NCBI GenBank assembly: GCA_033297075.1
Contig: MU858201.1
Span: 28,232-92,231 of the forward strand
From: Rhypophila decipiens
Taxonomy: Eukaryota; Ascomycota; Sordariomycetes; Sordariales; Naviculisporaceae
DNA: 64,000 bases
Direction: 5' to 3'
Shown here: one piece after another, positions 35,437 through 46,451 of the stretch
How positions within the stretch are numbered: the first letter of the stretch is position 1
Layout of the letters: each line of letters starts with the position of its first letter
Position numbers and translations under genes: made by a program
The notes under the pieces: model-generated
What the model saw: only the letters and a program-made list of their open reading frames with translations
The model's database searches: none
What the model was told of the DNA's origin: nothing

Positions 35437-36291
35437 TTTTATAGGAGGCTGCTTGTATGGGTTCGTTCAGTTTGGAGATGTGGGCTTATGTGATGTAACT
35501 AGTGTACTGACGGAAGTGCTAGTTCTGAAGACTTGCAGTTAATGGATTGGTCTCATGGTGAACAACTGGTTCCGAGACTCGCAATGTCCCGACTGCTGCC
35601 TCATCATTTTGTGGTATGGTGTGCGTGGAAAGAATAGTTTCGTTGAAGGGGACCGATACGTAAGGTCCCGTTTTGGAGGTTTCGGGTCCTATTATTGTAC
35701 CCCGATTGCCGGGTATGTCCAAGACAAGTCACAAATCTGCCAGGAAGTCAACATTTAGACTTCTGAACTACTAGGACTAACACTTGAACTCGATTACGAC
35801 CAAATAAGTAATAGCAGTTTCTGCAAACAATTTTAGCAAATTTCACAGGGTAATGGGCTCGAGTTTTCAGGATTTCTGAACAGCCGGTGTAACGTCGAGA
35901 CGTTTTCCCTCGCCCACCACAATTGTGATTCACAACCAGTTTAGATCCTTTCCTCCCATTGGTTAATGACCACCTGGACATCATGGACTTTTTGGGCTTG
36001 TTGGCGCTCGCAGAATGTGCCCCCGCGCCGCGGGCTCGCGTCAAGCTAGCCACCAGCAGCCAACAGCGGTTAGAGCTGAAAAGTCCTAGAACGCAGTGAA
36101 GGAAGAACCCGCCCCAAAATCCCCGCGTCGCGGGATATCAACCTCCCAAACACAGGATGGGCAACATCGCGGCCCACATCGGAAAACAACAATTCTTGGC
36201 TTTAACTTCCCATGGACCCACCAGGCTAACGGCGCTAGTACTAACACTTGCACGAGGATTTGAAACAGCCTCGCCGTAATCATGTTCCAAA
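35437..36291. other. spacer with dispersed repeat copy 2
   Basis: Contains the second copy of the dispersed repeat (35549-35710) and the promoter region of the HET gene. No coding sequence recognised. Confidence 0.5.
35549..35710 (+). repeat. dispersed repeat, copy 2
   Basis: Starts GGTCTCATGGTGAACAAC then TGGTTCCGAGACTCGCA, and ends near CCTATTATTGTACCCCGATT. It matches the ends of copy 1 at 32238-32370 but its interior is longer and different. Seen directly. Confidence 0.7.
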
Positions 36292-38490
36292 ATGGCGCCA
36301 TTCACATATGCCCATTTGGAAAATCCAAGCTCACAGATCCGTCTCTTTGAGCTCATCCAGACATCTGGTCGTCGCTTGAAAGGGACAGTGATACATGTCG
36401 ACCTCGACGCGGCGCATGGGACATACGACGCCCTGTCCTACTGCTGGGGAGAGCAAAACCGGCGCATTTCTATCCTGGTTAATGGCCACTCCTTCTACAT
36501 CAGTCGAAACCTCCACGCTGCTCTGAAGAACATTCTAAGACAGCATGAGTTCCGATATGGTGGCGCGGGTGAGGTGCCTCGCCTGGTCATGTGGATCGAC
36601 GCGCTTTGTATCAACCAGGACGACACGGAGGAGAAAAATGCCCAGGTTCCGATGATGCGAGATATCTATGCTAATGGCCGGCGCACCCATGTCTGGCTTG
36701 GACCGCATAATATCTGGACTGCGCTGGCGTTTAGGGAGGTCAGGATGCGGGCTGCTTGGGAGCGTGAGAGAGAGAGATCTCGCGACAGTCAGGAATCTGG
36801 TATTGGGTGGTGGCGATGGAGACAGATCCACCAGAACCGACGTTCCAGTAGCAGCCATGGCCAAGCAGCCGAAAGACAGCAACACAGCCCTATATCACAG
36901 AATGACTACTACTACGACGAAGTAGCAGAAGAGCAAGACCCAACTGACGGGTTTCTCACCCGTCTCATCGCCAAAGCACCCGTACCCATCTGGCTGGCTA
37001 CGAGCTCTGTGCTTTCGAGACCCTGGTTCTCACGCTCGTGGGTTGTGCAAGAGATGGCCACGTCCAAGTGCATCACCATGGTCTGTGGCAAGTATCACAT
37101 GGACTGGGGTGACATGGAGATGGCGTTCAAGTCGACCTCCACCTCCCCCAATAACAGTAATGCCGCCGGGACATCGATCGAGATCCTGATAGCTATCCGC
37201 CAGAGCTTCCACAATGCCGACCGCAACCGGCTCGAGACTTTGCTGTGGAGTACCAACACATTTCAAACAACCGACCCGAGAGATCGAATTTTTAGCCTGT
37301 TCGGCCTAGTTAGTCCGGATCGACATCACGAATCAGATACTGCATCCGACTCTTCACATCGCACTCGAGATATGATCCCAGATACCGGCGTCCGCGTCGA
37401 TTACGCCGCAAGTATCAGAGATGTGTACATCGAAACAACCATCCAATGTCTCCGAACCTCCGGGCACGTGGGCATCCTCGCCGTCTGTCTCGGGACTCGA
37501 AAGACCAAGCTGGGCGATGATTTCCCATCCTGGGTCTTGAACCCGGACCCGTCGAGGAGTGATCCGACCGGAAACATGTCCTTTGCCTGGGCACTGCCTA
37601 CTCCCCCAAGTAGCCAGGGACCCGGAGCCGACGGCGGGTGGACAGCATCCGGCCTTTCCTCGCGCTGCGAACCACAACTCGACAAGGAAAACACTCTCCT
37701 CGGACTCCAAGGCATAATAGTCGACACAGTCACTGATATTGGCCTAGAGAGGGAAGGTTTCCCAGCAGCAGGTGGTCTGCGCGAGATCTACGAACACGCA
37801 AAAACCGGCGCGCAAAACATAAAATGCTACATGCAATGGCGGGCTCTTGTCGGAGTCCCGACTTCCCCAGCTGCCAGAGAAACAAGCTTCTATCGCGGCG
37901 GAACTACTACAGGAAGCAAAACAACGCACCAAGCATTTCTCGAAATCATGTGTCCACGCTTACCAACCGACTCCCCAGACGAAGCTGCTCTCGCAGAAAA
38001 ACACTGGCAGTTAAGCAGACAATTTGATCAATTCGTCACGTCCACATTCCAATTCCTGGAAAACAAAAAGTCGACAAGCAAAAATACAAAGCTAAGCAAG
38101 ATACACGCCGCCAGGATCGTAGCAAAGAGCATCAAAGTCATGGGCGAAGCTCGCTTCGGCAACAGGGAGGACGTCGCGCAGGCGGCGGATTTCGAGGCCA
38201 CTGATTCGTTTTCTTCTTCGCGGAGGTTTCTTGGGACGGAAAATGGGTACATCGGGCTTGGGGGAACACACGCCTCTGTGGGAGATCAAGTCGTTCTTTT
38301 TGCGGGCTCCCCGGCTCCGTTTCTGATTAGGAAGGCAGAGCCCAAATCTGATGCGGCTGGTGGTTCTTCTGTGGATCCTATTTCACCGGGACGTGTTCGG
38401 TACAAGCTTATTTGTGATGCTTATTTTGTGGACATGATGGCTGGTGAGCTTTGGGATCAGGATAAGCGCGAGACTATATGGTTGGAATAA
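36292..38490 (+). CDS. HET domain (heterokaryon incompatibility) protein
   Basis: A single intact exon of 732 residues. The HET domain is recognisable by YDALSYCWGE (residues 45-54), MWIDALCINQDDTEEKNAQV (about 101-120) and VWLGPHN, followed by SRPWFSRSWVVQEMA and TDPRDRIFSLFGLVSPD. These are the standard conserved blocks of PF06985. HET domain proteins trigger cell death when incompatible fungal partners fuse; the specificity partner is not visible here. A low-complexity insert (Arg/Ser/Gln-rich, about residues 160-205) splits the domain. The C-terminal part ends with a beta-rich stretch (GDQVVLFAGSPAPFLIRK) often seen in long HET proteins. It lies downstream of the caspase-like gene on the same strand and is undamaged, unlike most accessory genes in the window. 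Confidence 0.92.
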   Translation: MAPFTYAHLENPSSQIRLFELIQTSGRRLKGTVIHVDLDAAHGTYDALSYCWGEQNRRISILVNGHSFYISRNLHAALKNILRQHEFRYGGAGEVPRLVMWIDALCINQDDTEEKNAQVPMMRDIYANGRRTHVWLGPHNIWTALAFREVRMRAAWERERERSRDSQESGIGWWRWRQIHQNRRSSSSHGQAAERQQHSPISQNDYYYDEVAEEQDPTDGFLTRLIAKAPVPIWLATSSVLSRPWFSRSWVVQEMATSKCITMVCGKYHMDWGDMEMAFKSTSTSPNNSNAAGTSIEILIAIRQSFHNADRNRLETLLWSTNTFQTTDPRDRIFSLFGLVSPDRHHESDTASDSSHRTRDMIPDTGVRVDYAASIRDVYIETTIQCLRTSGHVGILAVCLGTRKTKLGDDFPSWVLNPDPSRSDPTGNMSFAWALPTPPSSQGPGADGGWTASGLSSRCEPQLDKENTLLGLQGIIVDTVTDIGLEREGFPAAGGLREIYEHAKTGAQNIKCYMQWRALVGVPTSPAARETSFYRGGTTTGSKTTHQAFLEIMCPRLPTDSPDEAALAEKHWQLSRQFDQFVTSTFQFLENKKSTSKNTKLSKIHAARIVAKSIKVMGEARFGNREDVAQAADFEATDSFSSSRRFLGTENGYIGLGGTHASVGDQVVLFAGSPAPFLIRKAEPKSDAAGGSSVDPISPGRVRYKLICDAYFVDMMAGELWDQDKRETIWLE

Positions 38491-38541
38491 TTATAATAGT
38501 TGTAGACGGGTATCCCAAAGAAACAATGGCCAGCAAGGCAG

Positions 38542-40023
38542 TCACTTCTTCCCAAATCCAGTGATGGCGCCAAAGAAAGCAATGATTGCCTCAAACGGCC
38601 AAATTTCCTTCCATCCGCCAGCCGCCTTCTCCCGCTCTGTTCTGACTTCCGTCTTGACTTTATCGTATGCGCTAGGCAGACTCGTGGCGCGATACTTGAT
38701 CCTCAGTTCATCATACTGCTTCTTGGGATATATATCCCAGAACTGCTCCTCCGTGTAGAAGGTCTGGCCATACAGCCACTTGTACCCACCAAGCTCTTGA
38801 ACCACCTCCTCCAGTCTCATGTTCGCTGCAACCGCCTCCTCCACGTTAGGTGGCGCCCTTCCCCAAAGCCCAACATTGATCCACAAGTCATCTGACAGAT
38901 CGTCTCGCCCATCCCCTCTGCCCGGCGAGAGCTGAAAGATGCCCCTCCCCGCATTAGGCTTGATGGGACACAGCCACAGTGGCCAGAGTCCAAACTCGAC
39001 AGTGGCATACGAGATAAACATCTCGACATTCTTGGCGGGAATGCACAAGTCCTGAATAATGGAGTTGATCATGGTCCCTGTGGCGTGAAGCATATTAAAC
39101 AGATCCCGAGTATGCATGAACCCATCAAGCAGCCAGCGGGTAAAGGTGTTGAACGGCAAGCCGAGGTAATCGAACGAATGTCGCGCGCACCAAAAAGCTC
39201 CCCGGTCGTAGCGAAACAGGTAATCCTGGATAGGAACAACATCTACCCAGCACTCGTCTAAATGAGCTTTGAGCTTGTCTTGCACGTCGCTGTAATACCA
39301 GTTATCGATGGCGCGCGAATATGTTGCCGTGACCTTTTCCGGCTCGTCCAAGATCTTGCCTGTGATGATGACGCCCGACCGGGGCGAGAACATGATACCA
39401 TCGATGTAATCCCACGCGTACTTGCCCGTCACAGCGTCTACTTCGCAAAGTTGGCGGAATGTGACCGTCGCCTCGGCGGCGCTCTGGACCGAGTGATAGC
39501 TGAGCCTGACGAGCTTGGACTTGGCCGGGACAAGTTGGACCTCGAGCAAAGTGACGACTCCGAAGGTACCAAATGCGCCGGCCGAAGCATCGAACAGGTC
39601 TGAATTCTCCGCCTCGCTGGCCCAGACAACCTCCCCGTCTGCAAGGACGATCTCGACGCCGTTCACAATGCGATCAAATGTTCCCCAGCGAAAGCTGCTC
39701 GACTCCCCGCCCGTCCCGGCAAAAGCACCGCCGCAGGTGATGCCTGGGAATTCCATCACCACGGGGGGGACGAGACCGTGTTTGAGCGTCTCTTTGACGA
39801 GGGCATCCATGGGGACGTTGGGCTCGACCAGCGCCGTCTTAGTCTCTTTGCGTACTGAAAGGACTGATTTTAGCCCACTGATGTCGATCGCCAGGTCGGG
39901 GGACCGGGTCGCTCGTCGGGTGGTGTTGGTGCTGCCATGGTAGATGCGGAATGGTTTGCCTTGCGCGTGGAATTCCTTGACCCGCTTTGCGATCTTTGTT
40001 ACGGCTTCGTTGTGGTGATCCAT
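38542..40023 (-). CDS. FAD-linked oxidoreductase, Delta(24)-sterol reductase (DHCR24)-like
   Basis: A 493-residue single exon from MDHHNEAVTKIAKRV. The PCMH-type FAD-binding domain shows FRIYHGSTNTTR, ALVEPNVPMDALV, VVMEFPGITCGGAFAGTGGE, GESSSFRWGTFDRIV and SAGAFGTFGVVTLLE, a set characteristic of DHCR24/DIMINUTO-type flavoproteins. Such enzymes reduce the C24 double bond of sterols in animals and plants; the substrate of the fungal members is not settled. The N-terminal membrane segment of animal DHCR24 is absent. The C-terminus has a short hydrophobic stretch (IIAFFGAITGFG). The gene converges on the HET gene, with about 50 bp between stop codons. A decayed partial copy lies at 32383-32598. 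Confidence 0.85.
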   Translation of the reverse strand: MDHHNEAVTKIAKRVKEFHAQGKPFRIYHGSTNTTRRATRSPDLAIDISGLKSVLSVRKETKTALVEPNVPMDALVKETLKHGLVPPVVMEFPGITCGGAFAGTGGESSSFRWGTFDRIVNGVEIVLADGEVVWASEAENSDLFDASAGAFGTFGVVTLLEVQLVPAKSKLVRLSYHSVQSAAEATVTFRQLCEVDAVTGKYAWDYIDGIMFSPRSGVIITGKILDEPEKVTATYSRAIDNWYYSDVQDKLKAHLDECWVDVVPIQDYLFRYDRGAFWCARHSFDYLGLPFNTFTRWLLDGFMHTRDLFNMLHATGTMINSIIQDLCIPAKNVEMFISYATVEFGLWPLWLCPIKPNAGRGIFQLSPGRGDGRDDLSDDLWINVGLWGRAPPNVEEAVAANMRLEEVVQELGGYKWLYGQTFYTEEQFWDIYPKKQYDELRIKYRATSLPSAYDKVKTEVRTEREKAAGGWKEIWPFEAIIAFFGAITGFGKK

Positions 40024-41563
40024 GATTGCAAGTGCCCTTGGGTGCTATGCAAGGAAGTCATGATGTGAGACGCGAGATTACGGAAGCAAAAAAAAAGTGC
40101 TGTTATCTCCGCGTGTGGTGTTGACCAATAAGACTGTGAAGATGAGTGTGACATGGTGTTTGGAGGGGTGGTTGGTGCCTGCCTAACTGTGCCCTGAAGT
40201 TCTGGACGGTTGAGCCTGTGAGAAGTGAAACTGGGCGGCAGCTGGGCAGCTGTATCACCGCACATCACACAATTTCCCCGCACATTCTCCGTACCAGGTA
40301 TTACCGCAGTGTTATCACGGAGTATTCCGTCGTCTATTCCGGGATTTCGATGCTCTACCATACACCGGTATGTTGTGAACACAAACTCTTCGGGGTGTGT
40401 TCTTGTCTTTTGGGCCTACCTAGCTGGGCATAATACTTACAAGACAAACCATATGCTATTAATAAGCTAATGTAACACTTAATGTTGATGTTAAAGCTGT
40501 ATTCCTCTTTGATACCTTGGAAGTCCGCTCTGTCATCTCATGGATGGGAAGTCATACACAGTATAGTGATACCAGTCCAGTCGAAGAGTGGTACGGGATA
40601 CCGTACCGTACACCTGTTTTCACCGTCCCGTTGACCCCGGGTGGTACCATACCAGTATAGTATAGTTGAATTCGGTGAACCGCTGACGTAAGATTTCCCC
40701 CGTTCAGCTTCATCATAAGTCCGGAACTCTCGGCCCCCGCAGCTTTACGATCAACGACTAACCATGATCTCGCCAGGCAAGACTACATCACTGTGGGTAC
40801 GATATGAGAGCCTGCAAGCTTTATAATCAGGTCTTGTGGACAATATCATTCTCAACATGGCAGATTGCCCAAGACCGGCCGATGCCAAGGATATCGTCAG
40901 ATTCCCGGTACCACTCCCCACAGCGAACGGATCTCTCGGCGATTGGTAAATACATCGCTGCTGAAGAGCTGATCATCCTTCCGGTCGGGAGAGACGGGAT
41001 TACGTGTAGTGGTCACGGTTACACTGAATGCAGGACGGCCGCCGCAATATGGGGCCCATGTGATACGTCGACAAATATTCTCGCCCATATTGACGCCTCT
41101 CGGTCATACAGTAATAGCTCCTTCAGGTGCATTATTCTGGGTATCGAGTCCCCCCTACTATCCTGGTGAGCTGAACAAGCGAGAAAGCGAGGAGGGGGTC
41201 AAGATGACGAGCTTCCATGATGCCGGTGAGCCCACGATATACCTAGCCATGGACCCTTGCATGCGGATTATCCGACCCAGTTCAGAACACAGCCCGCAGG
41301 TTGTCAGCACGTGAACTCGATTCGTCATGGCGGCTCTTTTGGTCTCTTACAGAGGAGAGCTTGGCAGGTTCGTCCAATGGAATTAATAAGTAATCAATCA
41401 CCAGGGACTTGTCACAAGGATCCTCTGGTGTCGTCATTGACCAGAACTGAAGTATATAACACCGGCCTCTTCTTCCAGCCCATCACGGATATCACTCCCA
41501 CCCAGCTCAGCTGTCCCTTTCGCCAATTCAGCCGGTACCTCTCACCAGCATAATCTCTCCGTA
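40024..41563. other. divergent promoter region
   Basis: Lies between the divergent FAD oxidoreductase and amidohydrolase genes. No gene recognised. At about 40590-40670 there is a run of TACC/GGTA-rich short palindromic sequence (for example GATACCGTACCGTAC and GGTGGTACCATACC) of unknown meaning. Confidence 0.4.
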
Positions 41564-43228
41564 ATGATGTACTTGACAGCCCTCCTCCCATTTATCCTCA
41601 CAATAGGACCGGCCGCGGCCTCTTCCATACTCTTCAGCAACGGTACCATCATCGGATTTAAAAAGGGCACCTCCGACACACTCGACTCCCTCGAGGTGAC
41701 CCGCAACGGGGATGTACTCGTAACAAACGACCGAATAGCCGGCATTTTCTCCGGCCCAGCTCCAACCTCAAACGTCCCCAATGGGACTGAAAGGATTGAT
41801 ATAACCGACAAAATCATATCCACCGGCTTCGTAGACACCCACAAGCACGGCTGGCAGACGGCCTTCAAGACATTGGGTTCCAACACAACACTGGCCGAAT
41901 ATTTCCTCAGGTACGGCGAATTCGCCACTGAGGGACTGTTGACTCCCGATGATGTGTACTACGGTCAGCTAGCCGGAATTTACGAAGCGCTCAACTCGGG
42001 CGTCACTACCATCTTGGACCATGCCCATCATACATGGAGCAATGAGACGTCGGAAGCTGGCTTGAGGGCCTCGATTGATAGCGGCGGGCGAATCTTTTGG
42101 AGCTATGCGTTCCATCATATCAAGAATTTCAGTATCGAGGAGCAGTTTGCCAATTTCAGGGATCTGGCGACAAAGGCCGAGTTTGAAGGCTCCCCGACGA
42201 GCTTGGGGATTGCCTACGACAATTTCGGACCAAATCCGGACGTTGAAGAGGTCAAGACTGTAATGGACCTGGCAAAGTGAGTAACATGCCGTCAAACAAC
42301 TCCGGAGCTCCTGTTAACCATATTTTTGCAGGGAATTCAACATCTCGGTAGTAACAACGCACGCTCTAGGCGGGCCATGGGGCTGTAAGTTCCCATTCCT
42401 CCTCCCCTTGTCTTCCCAGAGGATTCCAACTTACCAAATCTTCTAGACGACAACTCCCCCGAAAACCTCCACACCCTGGGCTACCTAAACAACTCTGCCT
42501 CCCACGGGCCAGCAATAATCTTCTCCCACGCCTCCTACATAACCGCAACCTCGGCCACTTTACTGCGCCAAACAAACCAGCACATATCAATAACCCCCGA
42601 GTCAGAAATGCACTACGGACACGGCCACCCAGTCTCGCATCTAATCCAAGACCAAGCCTCACTGGGAATAGACACGCACTTCACCTACAGCGGGGACATC
42701 CTCTCGCAAGCTCGCCTCTGGCTCCAAGCCACGCGCCGCCTATTACACCAGCAAGTCCTCGATCGCTGGCATGTGCCCTCGGCAAATCCCTTCTCGGTAA
42801 ACCAGGCATTCTTGTTGGCCACCCGAAACGGAGGGGCAGCTTTGCATCGCCCAGATGACATCGGCGTTCTTGCCGTCGGCGCAAAGGCAGATCTGATAGT
42901 ATGGGACGGAACCTCGCCGTCGATGCTGGGGTGGCGGGACCCCGTTTCGGCGGTGATATTGCATGCTAATGTGGGTGATATACAGCATGTGCTGGTTGAT
43001 GGCAAGTTTAGAAAGAAAGACTTTAAGCTGGTGGATAAGAATTATGAGACGGTCAAGAGCAAGTTCTTGGAGAGCGCGGCTAGGATTCAGGAGGCCATGA
43101 TGGACCCTCGTAGGATTGTGGGCGATCTTGAGGGAAGCTTTATGAGTGGATTCGAGTATGAACGACCCCTGAGGGTTGATGTGCAACCAGGTGGTGGGGA
43201 TGGGTATGGGAGGGTGTTTTTGGATTAA
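41564..43228 (+). CDS. secreted amidohydrolase (chlorohydrolase/cytosine deaminase-like)
   Basis: Three exons, 41564-42276, 42332-42384 and 42447-43228, give 515 residues. The N-terminus (MMYLTALLPFILTIGPAAAS) is a signal peptide, so the enzyme is probably extracellular or vacuolar, which is unusual for this superfamily. Metal-binding motifs are DTHKH (residues 91-95, the HxH pair), a His in VVTTHALGG just after intron 1 and TPESEMHYGHGHPV. The C-terminal beta sandwich reads GVLAVGAKADLIVWDG, typical of the ATZ/TRZ-like group. The reaction would be hydrolysis of an amine or ester-like bond on a cyclic substrate, not identifiable here. Several N-glycosylation sequons are present. The next gene is far away, so no cluster is evident. 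Confidence 0.88.
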
Positions 43229-45739
43229 TAATGTCACTGGTAGGGGACCATAAAGGTGATTTGTCTGGAGTTTTTTATTGCCATTTATGGACATCAAAGC
43301 AAAACTTCGAACGATTTTCCAAGTAATGATGAGATGGAATTATATTGCCGCCATGTCCAGATATCTGCTAGGAATTTGAGCCAAGATCGAAAAGAATTAA
43401 ATGACCTGATTAAGATGGAAACGTTGAGATTACACGAAAATACAAGAGCATATCGGCGACTTGTTGGACACATTCCCAACTTTAGATCTTTGAGCACAAT
43501 TTACCAACAATCCAAACCTCATACATGACCAGATTCGTACAAAGGCTAGTCTCCAAAGAGTGCAAGAGATGGAAAACAGCAAAAGCCGGGAAAGAAGGAA
43601 ACCTAGAATACTCATTGACATCAATAGTACGGCATGGGGTAAGCAGGTTGTCGTGCATGTGTATGTTGACGAGTAGCCTGTCGGCGTGGCTGCGAAGGAG
43701 GATGGGTGGGATAGTTTTTCGGGGCCGTCGTAGATTGTTGACTGATATGTTTGGTACATGCAGCCTTCGAATCTATACATCCTGGGCTTTCAGTGCAGCC
43801 ATCTGCAAGTTCTTTGGGGTCAGGAAACACGCATAAATTCGAGGAACGTGGAATGAATGGGAAGAAATGGTACATACGAAGAGAACAATACCCCGAGTAG
43901 CTCATCCTCTTATTTGCGCAATCTGGCGTTCGGCAGAGACGGTCTGACCAAGACTGTTGTCAGTAGCTCGATGAGTTTGAATCAAGGGCTTGTTCGAGGT
44001 CTCGACAACGTACGAAAGTTACACCAGGGTCCAGTGGCATGGGCTCTCCGCGGGCAATTGTATACTTTGCAAGGCTGGATGTCTATGTTCAAATCATATC
44101 GTCGTTAGCTGCTGTGTTCAAAAGCGGTTCAAAAGGCTGGGGCCCCAGACTCACGAGCAGCACAGTAGTCAGACCCTTTCTCCCTGATGCCAAGACAAGC
44201 CTTGTAGCGGCAGGAATCTAGAACGAACCCAAATTCGGTCAGTCTCGGGCTATCGTCAAAATCAGCAGGAGGGTTGGCGCACGATTTCCACATCCCTGAG
44301 ACCACTTTTGTAGCTTTGCCTCAAACAAGCGTTGCGCGTGGCAACCGGGCCGCCAACATTTGTCTGCCAACCCAACACCAGGTCAGTATTCCACAGTCTC
44401 GTACCTCGATCCGGATAACCAAGACCTACGGAGACGGCAGTATGGGCTATCCCCGGTTGCTGGCTCGCTGCACGACCAGTACGAACTGCGGCAAGCTAAA
44501 CCCTTGAACCGATCCTTGCCGTTATAAACGACCAGCGCAGTCGACGCGGTATCTAGACCAGCTAGACTTTCTTTTTCCTCCACAGCCTCGTGCGTCTCAA
44601 AATCGTCATCCTTGAAAGGCGTCCGTTGTGTATCTGTTCCAGCATTCGGGAAGCTCGTCTTTGGTCGGCCGGATCCTCCTCCTCGGTAGTCTGTGGCCTT
44701 TGTCAACAAAGTCGTTTTGTCCCTCTCCTCGAATCCTTTTTCGGTAACAGAAGGAAGGGCCGCCTTACGTCCGAGACAGTAATTCACATCCGAGTAATCG
44801 AGCTTGGTCGCGACACAGTCCACCACGCTGCACTTGTCTGCTCTTATCAGTCACAAAGTCGACAACGCTGGGTCAAGGGACAAACTGACGATGGATGCAC
44901 CGCTCGGCGCCATCAAAAGCAATCTTGTTGGTGCAGTCGCCGTCGAGACCACCGCCGCAAGTATCTGCAAAAACTATCAGTGCCCGCCCGGTGGCTTGTG
45001 CGGTGAAGTGAACTCACGCCTGGCGCAGAATTTCCCTCCGAATGACTGCACCTCACTGCAGGGTTTCCATCTGCAGAACCGACTTGTCATTCTGGCATCC
45101 AAGAAACGGAGGCCGCGATTTCAAGTATAATTAGCGGCTGGTTTAAGTGCGCGAACGATCATGCCGATATTCGGTGGCTCGCGGATGGGACGTCGTCGAG
45201 AACCCAACGTGGTTGTACACGGTGAGATATGAGAGGAGGTGTGCACAGTTGGGCTCCCTACTTGGGGTCGCCGGCTTGGAGATCATCTGACTACAGGAAT
45301 GCAACCTGCAAAGCTCCCGTCCAGCCACACCTGTGGCGTTGCACAGTACACATACATGATGCATGTAACATGTGGCACAGGAGTCGAGACTGCATGTACA
45401 GGATTCAACGGTAAAGGGTTGTCCTCAGCAAGTACCTAGGTGGCCACAAGGGACTCGACCCTGGGAAGTCATATCACATGGTGGCGCATCTGAGTGTCGA
45501 GTAGTACTATTTGTGGAGATGATACGATGTAGACCATAGACGAGCTCCAAGGAACATAGAACTTCCTCACAGCAATTGATGGACGATTTGGATCATTCTC
45601 TGAGTGGTTCTGTCATCCGTGAAGACATGGAGCGGTGAAGGCGCCCAGCAGGACAAAGTCAAGATGATGGGGTTCAGCCATCTCGGCACTAGGCTGTGTC
45701 AGTGCGACGGATGGTGCGTAAATGCTTCCACTCTATGTC
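43229..45739. other. long gene-poor stretch with unassigned ORFs
   Basis: About 2.5 kb. On the minus strand 44383-44826 encodes a 147-residue peptide with scattered cysteines (CVATKLDYSDVNYCLGR). On the plus strand 44804-45130 encodes CKNYQCPPGGLCGEVNSRL. Neither resembles a family that I know and their overlap means at most one is real. Otherwise nothing is seen. Confidence 0.3.
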
Positions 45740-46267
45740 TCGAAACCCGACCCAGTTAAAGCCACTGTGACCCCGGTTAGAGCCACTGTGTTCGAACCTT
45801 TTTGGCAATGGCCAGGGGCCACACCACTAAGTATTACATACAGTTTCTTTCTGACTTTAAACGCCGAATGTACTGTAAATGCTGCATTAAATGTTCTTCT
45901 CAATAACTTAGTATAGTAGAGAAGGTAGGGTAGTTTAGGAGTAGTCGTTTAGGAGCGGTCGTTTGGGAACATATAGTATTTACAGATACCTAGTAGTTAG
46001 TCAGTAGTAAGCCCGACTTAGAAGAAATACCAAAGCATTTCGAGCTAGGAAGTATCTAATGAACTCAGTATTTTTGAGCAATTTAGAGCTTTAAGAATAT
46101 CTTTATTTAAATACTTGTAGAATGACTACCTTGATCAAAAGGAGATGCCAGGAATTCCCCTTAGATTTGGCCAGCAAATTACCTTTGTATACTGTTCTCA
46201 AAGGCCCGGGGCAGAATACAGTGGCTTTAACCGGGGTCATAGTGGCTTTAACTGAGTCGTCGAAACC
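45740..46267. mobile_element. hAT-type MITE (512 bp) with 8-bp target duplication
   Basis: The element spans 45748-46259. Its left end CGACCCAGTTAAAGCCACTG and following 26 bp are matched by the reverse complement of the right end (CGACTCAGTTAAAGCCACTA and onwards) with about five mismatches in 46 bp. Each terminal repeat contains a second copy of the GTTAAAGCCACTG motif. It is flanked by perfect 8-bp direct repeats TCGAAACC at 45740-45747 and 46260-46267. The interior is AT-rich and encodes nothing. An 8-bp duplication and short inverted termini are hallmarks of hAT transposons, so this is a non-autonomous derivative that would need a transposase encoded elsewhere. It inserted about 185 bp downstream of the caleosin stop codon. 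Confidence 0.88.
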
Positions 46268-46451
46268 TCATGCTGTCTATGCATCTCCATCTATTGGGTG
46301 TCTATGCTGTTTCGTGTGTCTGTGGTTGAGCCTCTATGATAACAATACAATGTCATAGACCAACGTTAAACAACCGGACCATCCTGCGCAAATCAATCCA
46401 CAGTCTCTATGTAATTAATATTTCCTTTTTCACCCCCAGTGGTCCGACAAA

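Noticed and set aside
44383..45130. A Cys-containing secreted protein gene
   Set aside because: Two overlapping frames on opposite strands each contain suggestive Cys patterns, but neither has a convincing start, signal peptide or family resemblance.
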